Assembly: GCA_037176725.1 (NCBI GenBank)
Contig: JAZBRS010000035.1
Span: forward strand, 43,906,001 to 43,970,000
Origin: Posidonia oceanica
Lineage: Eukaryota; Streptophyta; Magnoliopsida; Alismatales; Posidoniaceae
Direction: 5' to 3'
Length of the DNA stretch: 64,000 bases
In this document: in pieces, positions 10,092-21,798 of the stretch
How the letters are laid out: each line of letters begins with the position of its first letter
Numbering within the stretch: the first letter of the stretch is position 1
The notes under the pieces: model-generated
Seen by the model: the letters and a program-made list of their open reading frames with translations, nothing else
Databases searched by the model: none
Told to the model about the DNA's origin: nothing
Program-made: the position numbers and the translations under genes

Positions 10092-12993
10092 TGTAGACAC
10101 CCCATTTTTGACGGTCTTTTAGTTGGAGAATCTCTGAAAGCTTGCTCGGGAGATGGCTCGGCAAACCCTATTTCAAACCCAACCCAAGACCTACCCAAAA
10201 CCAACTCAAAACAAACCGTTTCCCTTTTTTACAACTCAACCCGAAACTTACTCAACACCCAAACCCAGCACAAGCCCAGCAAAAGCCCAACCCACTAAGC
10301 TACATGCTTGGTCGCCCCGTGTAGAGGTGACTGACTTTGCCGCCCCTCCACGAGGCAACTGAGTTAGGCGCCACTTCACTCGACGACTCACTTGCAAATC
10401 AGAACGCCTCCCAAACCCTTCCCACACGGCCGTTGCCGATCGTCGTCCCCTGTCACCTGTCACCTTCGCACTTACTACCTCGCTCCTGCCATCTGCTAAG
10501 TGATGAAAAGCATTTACTCGGCCGCCTCTTTTGTCGTTTCCCCCCACTCACAAAGAACCTATCATCACCTTCGTTGGTCGCATGCTCTGACAACCTCGTC
10601 CTCCTCACCGGCGGCCTGCACTCACCTCCATCACCTCACCACTTACTCGGCCTACCATGCCCGGCCCCTTTTCCGCTCTCACGCCACTCTCTGTGCCCCT
10701 CCTTCCTCGCATGGAGAGCCACCCATCCAACAAAACCCATTTGTCGGCCAACAGTTCAAACCCCCGGCTCACACATTCCACACGCACCTTGCTTCCGAAC
10801 TCAACTCTAGAGCTCCCTTGTGCGATCCTAGAGCCTCCCCGAGCTTCCTCATGCGATTCCGAGCAACCGAGGGCCCTTTGCAAGCTTCACCGACGTCGTC
10901 TTCCACAACTCTGGCGACAGTTCACCAACTCTGACCGTCACGTCTGACGAGCCACAAGAGGTACACACCTCTATACATTGCATGCCTAAGGGTCTGAGAA
11001 GCTTCCCAGACCCCTCCCCTTCCTTCCTAGTATTTCAAATGCCATGTTAGCACTCTCGGCCGGCCCAACGGCCGACGACGTGTGGCAACACTGGCGAGCC
11101 ACCGGCGGAGGCAGGAAAGAGGCCTGAGCCTCTCCCTTTAGCCCACGAGTACATCCTCGCGTCCTCCTCCATGCCACATTGCCCCCCGGACGACTCTGCC
11201 AGCTTTAGGATGCCTCGGTGGCTGGAATTCGTCAACCTCCGGCAGCACAAAACGGAGGAGGTGGGTGGAGCTCCTCGAGCCACTGTTTTCCACATCAATG
11301 GTGTGGTTGGATTCTTGGGTGTGCCCTCATGCTTCCCAGATACTCCCTGGAATTTTAGGCCTCGCCCAAGCGACGGGAAGTGGCGTTGAAGTCTGGTGAG
11401 CGGACTGCCAGTTCAACCGCTGGCATGACCGATGACTGAGCTGCAATGCTCACAGCCTGCCGGTCGGACTTTGAGCCGTTGCTCTGGCCGACTCAAAGCC
11501 CCATTATCTTTGCTGATTATATGTTTGCACTCATGGATGATAGCTCTACATGTCTGTATGCTTAGTTTTTTATTTAGCTTTGCCTCGGGTTCTTGGTCTG
11601 GCCTTGAACATGGCTGTTTGGCCATCAGTGTTGCAGGTCAGCCGCCGGTCTGACTGGCGACTGGCGACTGGGCTGCAACTCCAGGCAGCTTCCTAGCCAA
11701 GTTCAGGCCAATGTACCTCGTGACCTACTTGTCCGTTTGCCAGTTTAAATGCTTGTTTCTCTTCCTGATTATGCCTACTTCGTTTCCATGTGTTTGGTTC
11801 CCCATTTTGCATTAGTTTTCCGTCGTGGTTTTGGCAATGAAAGCCACAGCTTGGAGTGTTGCACATGGCTGAGCAACTTGTTTAACCGGCGACCCACCTG
11901 GGCGCCCCTAACGGCGGCGACTTGGCTTGCAGTCCAAGTGGTGAGTGAGCCACTAGTCCACCGCTTTGTCGCCTCACATATTTTGATTTGCTTCTATGTC
12001 AATTTCGATGCTAGGCTTGTTGTCTGTAATTCCAATGTTGTTTTAGTCTTTAAATCCGCACCACTTTTATGCTTCTTTCTTGGCAATGATGGCTGCTAAG
12101 TGGGGAGCATGTTCTGTGCCTCTACCGCCGGCTCCACTGGCGACAAGCCCTGTCGCCTGGTTAACAGGCGACCATGCACTGAACCTGATAGTGTGCCTAG
12201 CCGCCTCCTTGTCGCTTTGCCGTTTCTTTTTCTGACTTGCTTGCATACTGATCTTGATGCCGAACATGTTATCTGTGTTTTCCAAGTTTTAGTTTTCAAC
12301 TTCGCATTGTTGTTGCACCTTTCTCGTAGCAATGATCGCCGCAGTCTGGGGAGTGTGGTCCGCGCCTCTGCCACCGGCCTTATCGATGACCAGCGCTGTC
12401 GCCTGCCGTACAGGTGACCACACATTGATCCAGGTAGTGTGCTTAGCTACCTTGGTCGTCGCCTTTCACTGGTTCCTTTCAATGTTTATGATTTCAGTTT
12501 CGTCTCCCTTACTGTTTATCGCCCCTTTACGACGCTTTGGTTTTCGTCATTCATCTTCAAGCATGGTTTTTGCTAAGCTTTGCATGGATTGTAAAATGCA
12601 TGATGCATACCGCCTTAGGCGAACATAAACCGGCGTTTTACGCCAACATTTAGCCATACAAGAGTGGAAAGTCAGGAAAGACTGATTCCTTGAGCGTGTC
12701 TGGGGTGCCTAACACCTTCCCCGCACGTAATAGGAGTCCTTACCCTTTCTTTGAACCCGTATTGATCGCTTTGCCTTCATCCTTGGCACGAGTCATATAT
12801 TTTTGCATAGCATTGCATTCATCTACATGTTTTCTATGCTTCCCCCATTTTCCTCGTCTTTCCAATAATAGACTAGGTGGCGACTCTGATTTGTCTTATC
12901 TTTTTGCTTTCCTTCTTCACGTCGCTCCATCCATGAAGACCTCTTCTCTTTCGGATCCCCTCAGGTCCTAATCCGCAGGATCAGGCATTCACA
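10092..12993 (+). repeat. Element D 5' LTR (2.9 kb)
   Basis: It starts TGTAGACACCCCATTTTTGAC and ends ATTCACA, three bases before the PBS. It is shorter than the other LTRs because it lacks their pyrimidine/A-rich middle. The end portion carries the family's conserved blocks: the GGTGCCTAACACC hairpin (12702-12722), and at 12878-12887 the PBS-like TGGCGACTCT. It should carry promoter and polyadenylation signals, but I cannot place a TATA box with confidence. The ORFs inside are not supported. Confidence 0.85.
11590..12480 (+). repeat. About 247-bp tandem repeat inside the element D LTR
   Basis: Three clear units and probably a partial fourth are marked by GGCAATGA-type anchors at 11833, 12082 and 12328 (spacing 249 and 246). 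Each also carries a GTCGCCTG-rich stretch. One unit holds a perfect hairpin GTCGCCTG-gttaa-CAGGCGAC at about 12149-12169, and the next has the same hairpin with one G-U type change. Confidence 0.75.
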
Positions 12994-12996
12994 AGC

Positions 12997-13014
12997 TGGT
13001 GACTCCGCTGGGGA
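12997..13014 (+). other. Primer-binding site of element D (tRNA-Arg type)
   Basis: TGGTGACTCCGCTGGGGA lies three bases after the LTR end. It differs at two positions from TGGCGACTCTGCTGGGGA found in B, which is complementary to a plant tRNA-Arg 3' end (with CCA). This would prime minus-strand DNA synthesis. Confidence 0.85.
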
Positions 13015-14156
13015 CTAGACTCCAGCTTTTGTTCTCGCCTTTCCTCTTTTGTGTGGCTTATTTTCATGCTTAGCATCTAACTGCCTTACTTGTTTATTTA
13101 CCGCATTTAATTTGCTTCCCTTGCTTGGTTTAGCATTTTACTTACCTTAACTGCTTTATTATTGTATTAATTCTTGCATTTTTTCTTATCTTAGCATCTA
13201 ATTGCCATGATTGCTTGATTTAACGCATTAATTCATGCCTTTTGCTTGTGATTGGTTTCATTTTACATAAACATGCTATGCCATTTCACTTATGCACATG
13301 CCATGCCTTTACATGCCTTTTGATGTGCTGGTGGCTTTTCATTTTCACTAAGCAGGACTACAACACTAGCACATGCCATGAGCATGCTTTTTGCAATGAT
13401 GTATGATGTTTGCTTGCCATGCTTGGGTGGTTTTCTTCCCCTCCTACATTAAGCCTATGGACAATTAGAGACTGATTGCTTCAACACACATTCACACCCT
13501 TGAGTTAATAAAATGTGTAAGATTAAAAAACTTTAATCATTTTTCATGAATCATCATATAGGGCATGCATCCTCTCATCTGAGTCCACCTATCCGTCTGA
13601 GAAGGACAGTTTCGGTCTCTCGTTCCACTGCTTTGGCGTGGAGCGAGTTGGTCGTTCTGTCCTTCCTTATCAGGGGTCGTGTCGGTGTTAGTCGTGGGTA
13701 CAACCTATGCTTTGGCCGGGTCGAGGCTCCAAACACACCACCCGTTCACTGCCTGAGCTTTGGTTAGGATTTAGAACGGGGACCTTACTTTCTGACCGAG
13801 TCGGTGACCTGTACACTTGTGGGAGTCTGAAGTAGAAAAAATACTAGGACACACTAGATTGGTAAGAGAGAGCACATGATAGAAAGCATACCATTTGCAT
13901 GAATGCATTCATACCACCAATTAAACATTTGCAATTTCCTTCAGGTTCTAACACATGTTTGCTTTGTTTGTAGCAGAGGTCAGTGAGTGAGTTCCCTAGG
14001 CGGAGCTTGAGTACTTCCTTTCACTGACGCCCCTATTGTGACATCTGTTTTTAACCATCCTCTTCTGAGCTACTCGCCTTCGCAACTATAGCTCCCCGTA
14101 GGTGTCGCTCCTCCCCTTTTCGTCACAGCCCAGTTTTTACCCGTTCACGGTCAGCC
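13015..14156 (+). other. Element D 5' leader
   Basis: A T-rich stretch with recurring GCATTTAATT/GCTTGCTT-like words (13030-13510) is followed by a block at about 13540-13815. That block is clearly shared, on the opposite strand, with B (about 39425-39690) and C (about 63060-63320), for example CTTATCAGGGGTCGTGTCGG. Conservation of a non-coding leader block in three elements suggests a packaging or structured RNA signal. The ORF at 13546-13767 is not supported as a gene. Confidence 0.65.
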
Positions 14157-17012
14157 ATGGCCTAGCACACCGTTGAGCCCCTACTCACTCTTGTCACGGA
14201 GGGGATTTCCACTTCGGCCCCTCTAGTGATCTCTTTGACTTCATCTCTACCCGTGCCTCCCCCTTAGGTATAGCTGCCTCCCATTTATTCGGTGGGACAG
14301 TGGCAGGCTCCAAACGCCATCACCAAGTCTACCTTAGTGACCGCCACCCGTGCTCCGGAGGCGCTAGTGTCCCCACTCTCTCAGGGTGATGTCCCTCTTG
14401 ACACCCTTGCTGCTGCGGCGACTCCTGCCATAGGATCCCAGCCTCTTGGATAGTCTGTGTCCCCTCCTCTTGGATCTGGTTCCCCACCGGTGTTGCACTT
14501 TAGCATCCCCAATGACGGGTCCCCTGAAGTGCAGTACCAGTGCCTGATGGAGCTTGCCCAGATATTCCAGGGCATGGCTCTATCTGCTTGCCCCTCTTAA
14601 GCTCCCTCTGCACCTGAGGTTCCCCTGCACCCTGCTCCAGCTCTCTAGGCTTTCCCTGCTGCACTGCCGCCCCGGCCATCGCCTCAGCTACTCTCTGCTC
14701 CGGTGATGGGGGTGCAGCCTCCGCCCTCTACATACAGACCATTCCATGCACAGCATGCACCTCCGCCACCTGGTGGCCAGCCCCTCGGGTTGGTTAGAAC
14801 ACAGCACTTCTCTGGCCTACTGCCTGGCACCGTGCCACTCCAGCAGTTGCTGCTTCCACAATCTCCACCACTCACTGCACGGTATCAAGCTTACCCCTAC
14901 CCTATGCATCAGCATGCTTCTTCCCTTGCATACATAACACCACCCATTGTACACACTCCACCCTTGCATGGATACGCCGGCCATCATGTCACGCCACTAG
15001 GCGATGCGATGGTAGATCTAGAGGAGCACCTCGGTGTGACCCATTCGGCGTATGTGGTTCCTGCCCTTGCTACCCCATCACCTGCGGTAGCTAATCTAGA
15101 TCCCTACAACAACAGGTTTGCCGTACTAGAGAAAGCACTTCATCAAGTGCAGGGCACGGACCTCTACTCCTACTAGTTCCGGGACCTCTGCTATTTTCCA
15201 AAGGCGATACTCCCACTGAAGTTCAAAATCCCAGATTTCGAAAAGTATAATGGTAGGGGTTGCCCCATCGCCCACTTGAAGGCGTATTACGGAGACCTTG
15301 CTCAACTTCAGGCTGATGACCAGTTGCTGATCCACTTGTTCCAGAAAAGCCTTACTGGCCCGGCCCTCAAGTGGTTTACATCACTTGATATGGCCACCAT
15401 CAAGACTTGGGACGACCTTAGCAGGACGTTCCTGGAACAGTACTCCTTCAACCTCGACCTGGTCCCTAAGCATGAGGACCTCGTCGCAACCAAGCAGAGG
15501 AATAATGAGCCGTTCAGGGAGTACATCAGCCGTTGGCACGCCCTTGCCTTGCAGGTCCACGATAGACCCTCCAACGAGGAGTCTATCGAGATCATAATTC
15601 AAGGTGTGCAGCCATCCACTAGCGCTCTGCTTGCCATCCAGCTTGTCATCACTTTTGCATCACTGATTCGGGTTGGCACTCGTGTGGAGAGCTCCCTGCG
15701 GAGTGTCAACTTCCCAGCACTCTCTACCTTCGCCAAGCAGGCCACCTCCTCCAGCAACAACCATGGCGGCAGTAGCAGCAACACCAACAACAATGGCGGC
15801 AGCAGCAGCAACACCAACAACAATGGCGGCAGCAACAACAACAACCCCAAGAGGAGAGATTCCCCGTGGATTGCCGTTGCATACGTCGACTCTCCGGCCG
15901 CTCCCGTTCACATGGTGGCTCCGCTTGGCCCGAATCAAGTAGTGTATGCACCCACACCTAGTGCACCGCACACACCATACATCACCACCACCGCCCAACC
16001 GGTCTACCCTGCCGCATCGGTTCGGCAAGGACAGCACCAAGGGCAGAATGGCCCCACCACCAGTGTCGTTTCACTCAGCTAGTGGAGCCACTGAGTGGCC
16101 GTCTTCCCCAAGGTTGCATCAGTCCTCTGGCTCCCCGAGGACCGCCCACCACCGAACCCTCTTCCAAGGTGGTACAGGACGGACCAGTTCTGCGACTTCC
16201 ATCGAGTTATCGGGCACTCGACCAACAGTTGCATCACCTTGCGGGGCGCCGTGTAGGATCTGATTGACTGAAAGGTCATCAGTATCAACACACAAGAGGT
16301 AGCACCTACATCCACTCCCCCATCTGCATTAGGATCAGCACTCTTCAATCCAAGCATCGTCCACCAGCCTTTGCCGGAGCATTCTGGCTTGGGAGGCACG
16401 GGGACCTTAGGTGTGCATTCTCTTTTCCCCTCTAGGTCCACTACATCCGTAGTGGACCCCTCTGATCTCATCCAGTCCATTTCTGTTCCTGTTTCCTCTT
16501 CCCTTTATCACACGGCACTTGCCGGTTCTGAGTCGGGGATTCACATGATCCGACTGGATGCCAAGCTAGTGCGTGCTGCTGCGAGGCCCACCATACAACT
16601 AGAGGCTCAATCCACTATTTTCCTACAAGCCAGGCCCCAACTAGAGCCAACACAGCCTTCCCAGCAGCACCCCATATCCATCCACCAACGAGCAAATGCT
16701 TTGGCGGCCCCTCTTGAGCTCGTAGTTCATGTTCCCCTGGTAATCAACCTGACCAGGGATACCCACCGCGTCCCTTTTGACTATGCCGTAGAAATGTGTG
16801 CGGAGATCACATGGTCAGGGAGGGTGTACAGACCTGCCACCCCAACAGCCAGGACTAGCCGCCTAGAACCCTTTCCACCAGTGAGCCAGCCTCCACTAGT
16901 GATCCAACAACCACCAGCAGGCCAATCCCCTGGTCCCCTAGCTGTAGAACCAACCACCAGAGCCACTCCACCTACCCCTAAAAAAGACCAGCCTACATCT
17001 GACATTAGGGTC
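14157..17012 (+). pseudogene. gag: Gag of element D, truncated by insertion and full of stop codons
   Basis: One frame runs from ATG 14157 to 17012 with no frameshift, aligning throughout with the Gag of element C. It has a Pro-rich N-terminal third, then the retrotransposon gag core (FEKYNGRGCPIAHLKAYYGD near 15238, KWFTSLD, FLEQYSFNLDLVPK). After that come Ser/Asn/Gly trinucleotide repeats (15760-15845) and a CX2HX4HX4C knuckle near 16185. Gag would form the virus-like particle. Eleven nonsense codons interrupt it: TAG at 14163, 14265, 14271, 14451, 14646, 15174, 16080 and 16254, TAA at 14598, and TGA at 16092 and 16269. Codon 3 is TAG here but CAG in element B. The reading stops at the B insertion, so the protease is lost from view. 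Confidence 0.85.
17008..17012. other. Left target-site copy of element B (GGGTC)
   Basis: These are the five bases of D gag immediately before TGTAGTAATCC, the minus-strand view of an LTR end. The matching right copy should follow the 5' LTR of B, outside the window, so the duplication is inferred. Confidence 0.5.
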
Positions 17013-17699
17013 TGTAGTAATCCTGGTGTTCGGATCATCCATGCACGATGTCAAAGCTCGCGTGCACCGATCGAAAGTAGGTTCACTATGAGTGGGTGTA
17101 TCCGAGAAGGAAGACTTGACTCGAAAACACCGAAAAAAGGGAAAAAAGAAAAGATAAGACAAATCAGAGTCGCCACCATGTCTATTTAGTCCAGAGACAA
17201 GGAAAACCAGGGAAAATGCGTGAATAAACACACAAAACCATGCAAAAAGATGCAATGCAATGCAAAGCTATGAAATGATAAGCAACGAGACGCAATGATG
17301 TGACTCGTGCCTAGGATGAGGGCAATATGGTCATTGCGGGCCATGAGAAAGGGCAAGGACTTTTGTTACGTACGGGGAAGGTGTTAGGCACCCCCGACAG
17401 GCTCAAGAATCAGTCTTTTTAGGCTTACGCTCGCATACGTAGGATGATGCATGATTTGAATGCCTAAGTGCCATGAATGCTCAATTACATGCTCAAATGC
17501 GTGCTCTAAGTGATAAGATGGATGCTGGGAATTAAACATGCAGTCTATGTGCTCAGCAACACTGTAAGTGTTCTGAACAGGGCGGGCCCTAGTTTTTGAG
17601 AACTCCAGATGGTAAGCATCACTGCCCTAATGCAAATGCAGATGATAAAACAAAACAGTGGAGCAAACCATGCAATGCAAAGTGACATGTAGGGTAAAG

Positions 17700-18070
17700 C
17701 AAAGGTGGGTGCTCAAAACGGTGCAAATACAAGCGATAGGCGAAGGAAAACAAAGCGGGCACGCAAAAAGATGCAAATGCAAGTAAAAACGGATGCAAGC
17801 ACGCAAAACGATGCAAATGCGAGCGATGGGCGAAAGACAACAAAGCAGGCACGCAAAACGATGAAATGTAAGCAGAAACGGATGCAGGCACGTAAAACAA
17901 TGCAAATGGAAGCAGGCATGCAAAATAATGCAAATGCAAGTGAAAACGGAGGCAGGCACGCAAAACGATGCAAATGCAGGCGAAAACAGATGCGAGCACG
18001 CAAAATGATGCAAATGCAATCGACATGCAAAGAAAACAGATGCAGGCATACAAAACGATGCATGCAATGC
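17700..18070 (-). repeat. Short tandem repeats of the B LTR
   Basis: Diverged units of roughly 30-50 bp contain GCACGCAAAACGATGCAAATG. The same LTR position holds related arrays in B 5' LTR (41190-41370, fewer copies), S1 (23560-23930), S2 (32090-32280) and C (43050-43330). Confidence 0.8.
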
Positions 18071-19445
18071 AAATGAAGAAGCAATGAGTGATGTGTTGTG
18101 ATTCAGATGGGCTTATCTTGAGAATCTAAGGCCTGATCTGAGATAACTTTGGTTAGAATGAGAGATCATTCAACTAAGAAGAACTAGACAGTTGGATCGT
18201 GAAAATCCAACGGTCCGATCAAAAGTTATTCAGGAATGAAGTCAGAAGGCTCAAGGGCCAGCAAAAGCAGAGGTCTAAGTGCAAATAGCTCCTAAGTGTG
18301 TGCAATGCAAGGCGTATGCATGCAAGTGTGCTGAGAATGCTTGAATGGATGCAAAGGTGTAATGCTCAATGACATGGGAGTGCAAATGCATGCAGAAATG
18401 CAATGTAGGGACCTATGTGCAATTTAGGAAAACTACAGGGGCATACATGCAAAATGTCCCTAAGTGTGTGCAAAACAGGTCTAATGCATGCAAAAATGAT
18501 GATGCAACAATGCATGGGCATAATGCAAGGCTAATTAGGAGTTATGCATGCTAAAATGCAAGAAAAGGAGCTAAATGCAGTTTTAAAAACTTGCAGGACC
18601 TAAATGCAATGCAAAGAAAGCATGCAAACTTGCAAAAGTTGATTATAGGGATTGACATGCAATTCAGGAAAATAGTCGGACTTTCAAACAATGCAATATG
18701 CTATAAAAACACAACTTAAATGATGCATGTATGCAAAAAGGACTGATATGCAATTATAACATTTTTATGGGTTTTTATGCAATGCATTATGGTTTTATAA
18801 AATGCTTTAAATGAAATCTGTAACTAAGCAGGATTGATGTGCAAATAAAAAGAAATGTAGGGGAAAAAATGCAATGCAATAAGGTAAAATATGGCATTTA
18901 AATGCTGTGAATGCATGCTCTGGACTAAAATGCAATAAAGATAAATCACAAGATAAGAAATGTAATGCAATATGGCAAATATTCAATTTAAATGAATCTG
19001 AGAAACAAGCAGAGGACTTAGATGCAAATAAAATAAAATGCATGATTTAAAATGCAATGCAGTATGGTAAACATGCAAATTAAATGAAATCCTAAACAGG
19101 CAGAGGACCTACATGCAAATAAAATAAATTACAGGAGTTAAAAGCAATGTGATAAGATAAAAAACATGAAATTAAATGACTTTAACAACTGCAGGACTTA
19201 AATGTAAGGAAAATAAGTTACTGGACTAAACTTAAATGATAATAAATGATTTTGATCTGCTGTAGGACTTAAACGTAATAAAAATAAATAACAGAAGTTA
19301 AAAGCAATGTAATATAGTTTAATTCAGAAATTAAATGAAACTTAAACTACGATTAGACCTGAATGTAATAAAAATAAACTACTGGAATTTATTTCAAAGT
19401 ATCAAACCAAACTAAAATCAAAACTCTATTTAACTACAGTGCTAC

Positions 19446-19450
19446 AGTGG
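19446..19450. other. Target-site duplication of S1, left copy (AGTGG)
   Basis: AGTGG here and again at 24597-24601 exactly bracket S1, and the flanks read through into one continuous minus-strand LTR when S1 is removed. Confidence 0.9.
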
Positions 19451-21776
19451 TGTAGACACCCCATTTTGACAGGCTAAATTAGTGGAATCTCTCTCTCTGG
19501 TGGCTTCTGGACCAAACCAACACTTAAACCCAAACCTATGTCAAAACTTACACAATCCTTTTCATCCTACTCCTCAAAACAAGCCTAAACTTGACCTAAG
19601 CTTACACCCCTTTTCCAAGTCCAAAACCACTCCCAAAAACCCTAGAAAACCTAGGTAAAACTACCCTTTTTCTACACTTCAAAACCCTTTCAAAACCTTC
19701 TCAAAGCTAAACCAAAGCCCTAGAACCAACACTAGAGACCCTAGGCTACACATTCCCCAATTTTCATCCCTTTTCAAAACCTTTAAACCCTCTATTTACT
19801 CAAATTATCCTTTTCTCTCTCTAGGATTATTCTTTTCTCTCTCCTCTCTCTCTCCTGATTATCCTCCTTCTTTTCACTCCCTTCTCTCCCTTTTTCTTGC
19901 TTGGCTGTGGGCCCATCTCGTGCATCTCTCTTTTCTGTATTTTATTTGTATTTTTATTTTATTTTTAGCTTATCCCTTGATTTTCTAATATTTATTTTCC
20001 TTCCTCTTCTCTCTTTCCTCTCTCTTTCTCCGTTTCTTTCTTTTCCCCTCTCTCTTCTTTTTTTCTTCCTTTCTTCCACTAAACCTTTAAAAACCTTTAA
20101 AACTCTAATTAAAAAAGGAAAACAAAAGAGAAACAAATCAAAACCCTAAAAAGAAATATTTAAAAAACTTGAACAAACAATTAAAAGAAAAACTTAACTA
20201 AATCCAACTAAAAGCAATTAAAAAACTAAGAATGCAATCTAAAAAAAAACACATAAAACAAACAAGAAGAAAATGCTATTAAAAATAAACAAAAGAAAAT
20301 ATAATTGAAAATAATAACAAAAATCAGAAAACCCTAGAAAAAAGAAACAATCAAAGAACCTAGGATAAATAATTAAAAATCAACAACAAACAAACCTAAA
20401 CTTAAGAAAAAATTAACTAAACTAAAAGACTTAACCTAAAAAAGAAGAAAAAACTTAATAGGCAAAACAAACTCAGAAATAATTAAAAAACAACAACAAA
20501 CAATTAACAAACCTAAAAAAAACAAACTTAAAAACAATTAAAAGAAAAACTTAAGAAAAATCATAAAAACTAAAATCAAAGCTAAAACCCCTCTCAACCC
20601 TAATTAACTAATTAAAAAGCAATCCTTTAAAAACCTAATTAAAAATCCTAACTTAAAAACAACTACTCTAAAATATTTCCAAATCTTTTTTATTTCATTT
20701 TAATTTTTCTTCTTTTCTTTCCTTCCCTTTTTCTTCTTCCCCATCTCCCTTCTTTTTCTTTCTTCTTATTCTTTTCTTTTCTCTCCACTAAAAGCCCACC
20801 AAGCCCGCGGCCCATGATCTCTCCCTTCCTTCGTTTTTTCTCTTCTTCCTCCTCTTCTTTTCCACCTTCTTTCTTCTCTTCTTTAACTCCAACACAGCAT
20901 CTTCTCCCTCTTCTTTCTCCCCCGTTTTTTCTTCAAAAATCAAACTCTCCCCCCCACAATTCAAACCTCCATCACCATCTCTTCTTCCCTCCAAAGGCCC
21001 TCCATAAAAACACAGCCAGACCTTCCTCTCTCCCTCTCTTTTTTTTCTCCTTCAAAAAAAACCAGACCTTCCTCCTCCCTCTCTCTTCTTTTTCCAGCCA
21101 ACAAAAACAAACCCACAGCCAACCTCCTCTCCTTCTCTTCTTCCCCGGGCAGACACACTAGAGCTAACACTCCAACAGACCAGACCTCGACCCCATTCCC
21201 TTGGTGCAACGGAGAAGCCAGCAAAGAAAAAAAAAACAAACAGAAGAGAGGAGAGGGAGAAGAAAAACCCAACAAAAAAACCTACCCACTCACAGAACCA
21301 GACTTCAACCTCCCCTTCCACTCACTCACCAGCACTCCACCGCCACGACCTCTTCCCAAACCCAGAAGCCAGAGAGAGAGGGAAGAAACCAGAAGAGAAG
21401 AGGAAGAGGAGAGAGAGAAATATAGCAAAGTTCCTTGATTTTCTGCGACCACCTCGGTGCACGAAAAATTTATCGGAGCCCACCACTAGATCCGTCTCGT
21501 TCTCCCGTCCAACTCCATATTTTTATTTTCGCGTTTCGAGCTCTGTAGCGCCCGCAGCAGCTCGCCGGAGTTGGTCTTTTTCCTCGGCGCCGTTCGCCGG
21601 AGCGGCGGCCACGTCGCCTCCCCGCGCCGCCACGCCGCTCCGCAGGCCCGCCTAGACCTCGCCGTGCCTCCGCCGGACCTCCCACAAGCCAGCCGCACCG
21701 CCAGAATGCCGCTCCGCTGCCTCCTCCGCCGTGCAATAAGTCACCGGCGCTAGCCCTCCGTCGCCCTGCCCGCATG

Positions 21777-21798
21777 CTACTGTAGCATGCTACAGTAG
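21777..21798. promoter_or_regulatory. 22-bp perfect palindrome in S1
   Basis: The half-site CTACTGTAGCA is followed by its exact reverse complement. It lies at the edge of the GC-rich section. Related CTACAGTGCTACAG (19438-19448), CACTGTAGCAGG (34029) and CACTGTAGTAA (45220) sequences occur at the matching place in the other LTRs. Function unknown. Confidence 0.5.

Larger units (their letters stand above)
10092..17012 (+). mobile_element. Element D: plus-strand Tat-type LTR retrotransposon, left part
   Basis: The order is LTR, PBS, leader and gag, all on the plus strand, ending abruptly at 17012 where the LTR of element B begins. There is no polypurine tract before 10092, so this is the 5' LTR. 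Protease, pol and the 3' LTR must lie beyond B and so outside the window. D sits inside element A and is the host of B. Confidence 0.85.
17013..19450 (-). repeat. Element B 3' LTR, end-side part
   Basis: It starts (plus view) TGTAGTAATCC and pairs with 40501-42356 of the 5' LTR. It holds the PBS-like AGAGTCGCCA (17166-17175), the conserved hairpin block (17374-17394), a short-repeat array (17700-18070), then about 1.3 kb of degenerate 'AAATGCAAT...AGGACCTA' motifs. It is broken at 19450 by S1. The ORFs over the repeats are repeat artefacts. Confidence 0.9.

Noticed and set aside
17619..18084. Cys/Phe-rich and Lys/Gln-rich ORFs over the LTR array
   Set aside because: These are translations of short tandem repeats in an LTR; overlapping frames on both strands are equally open.
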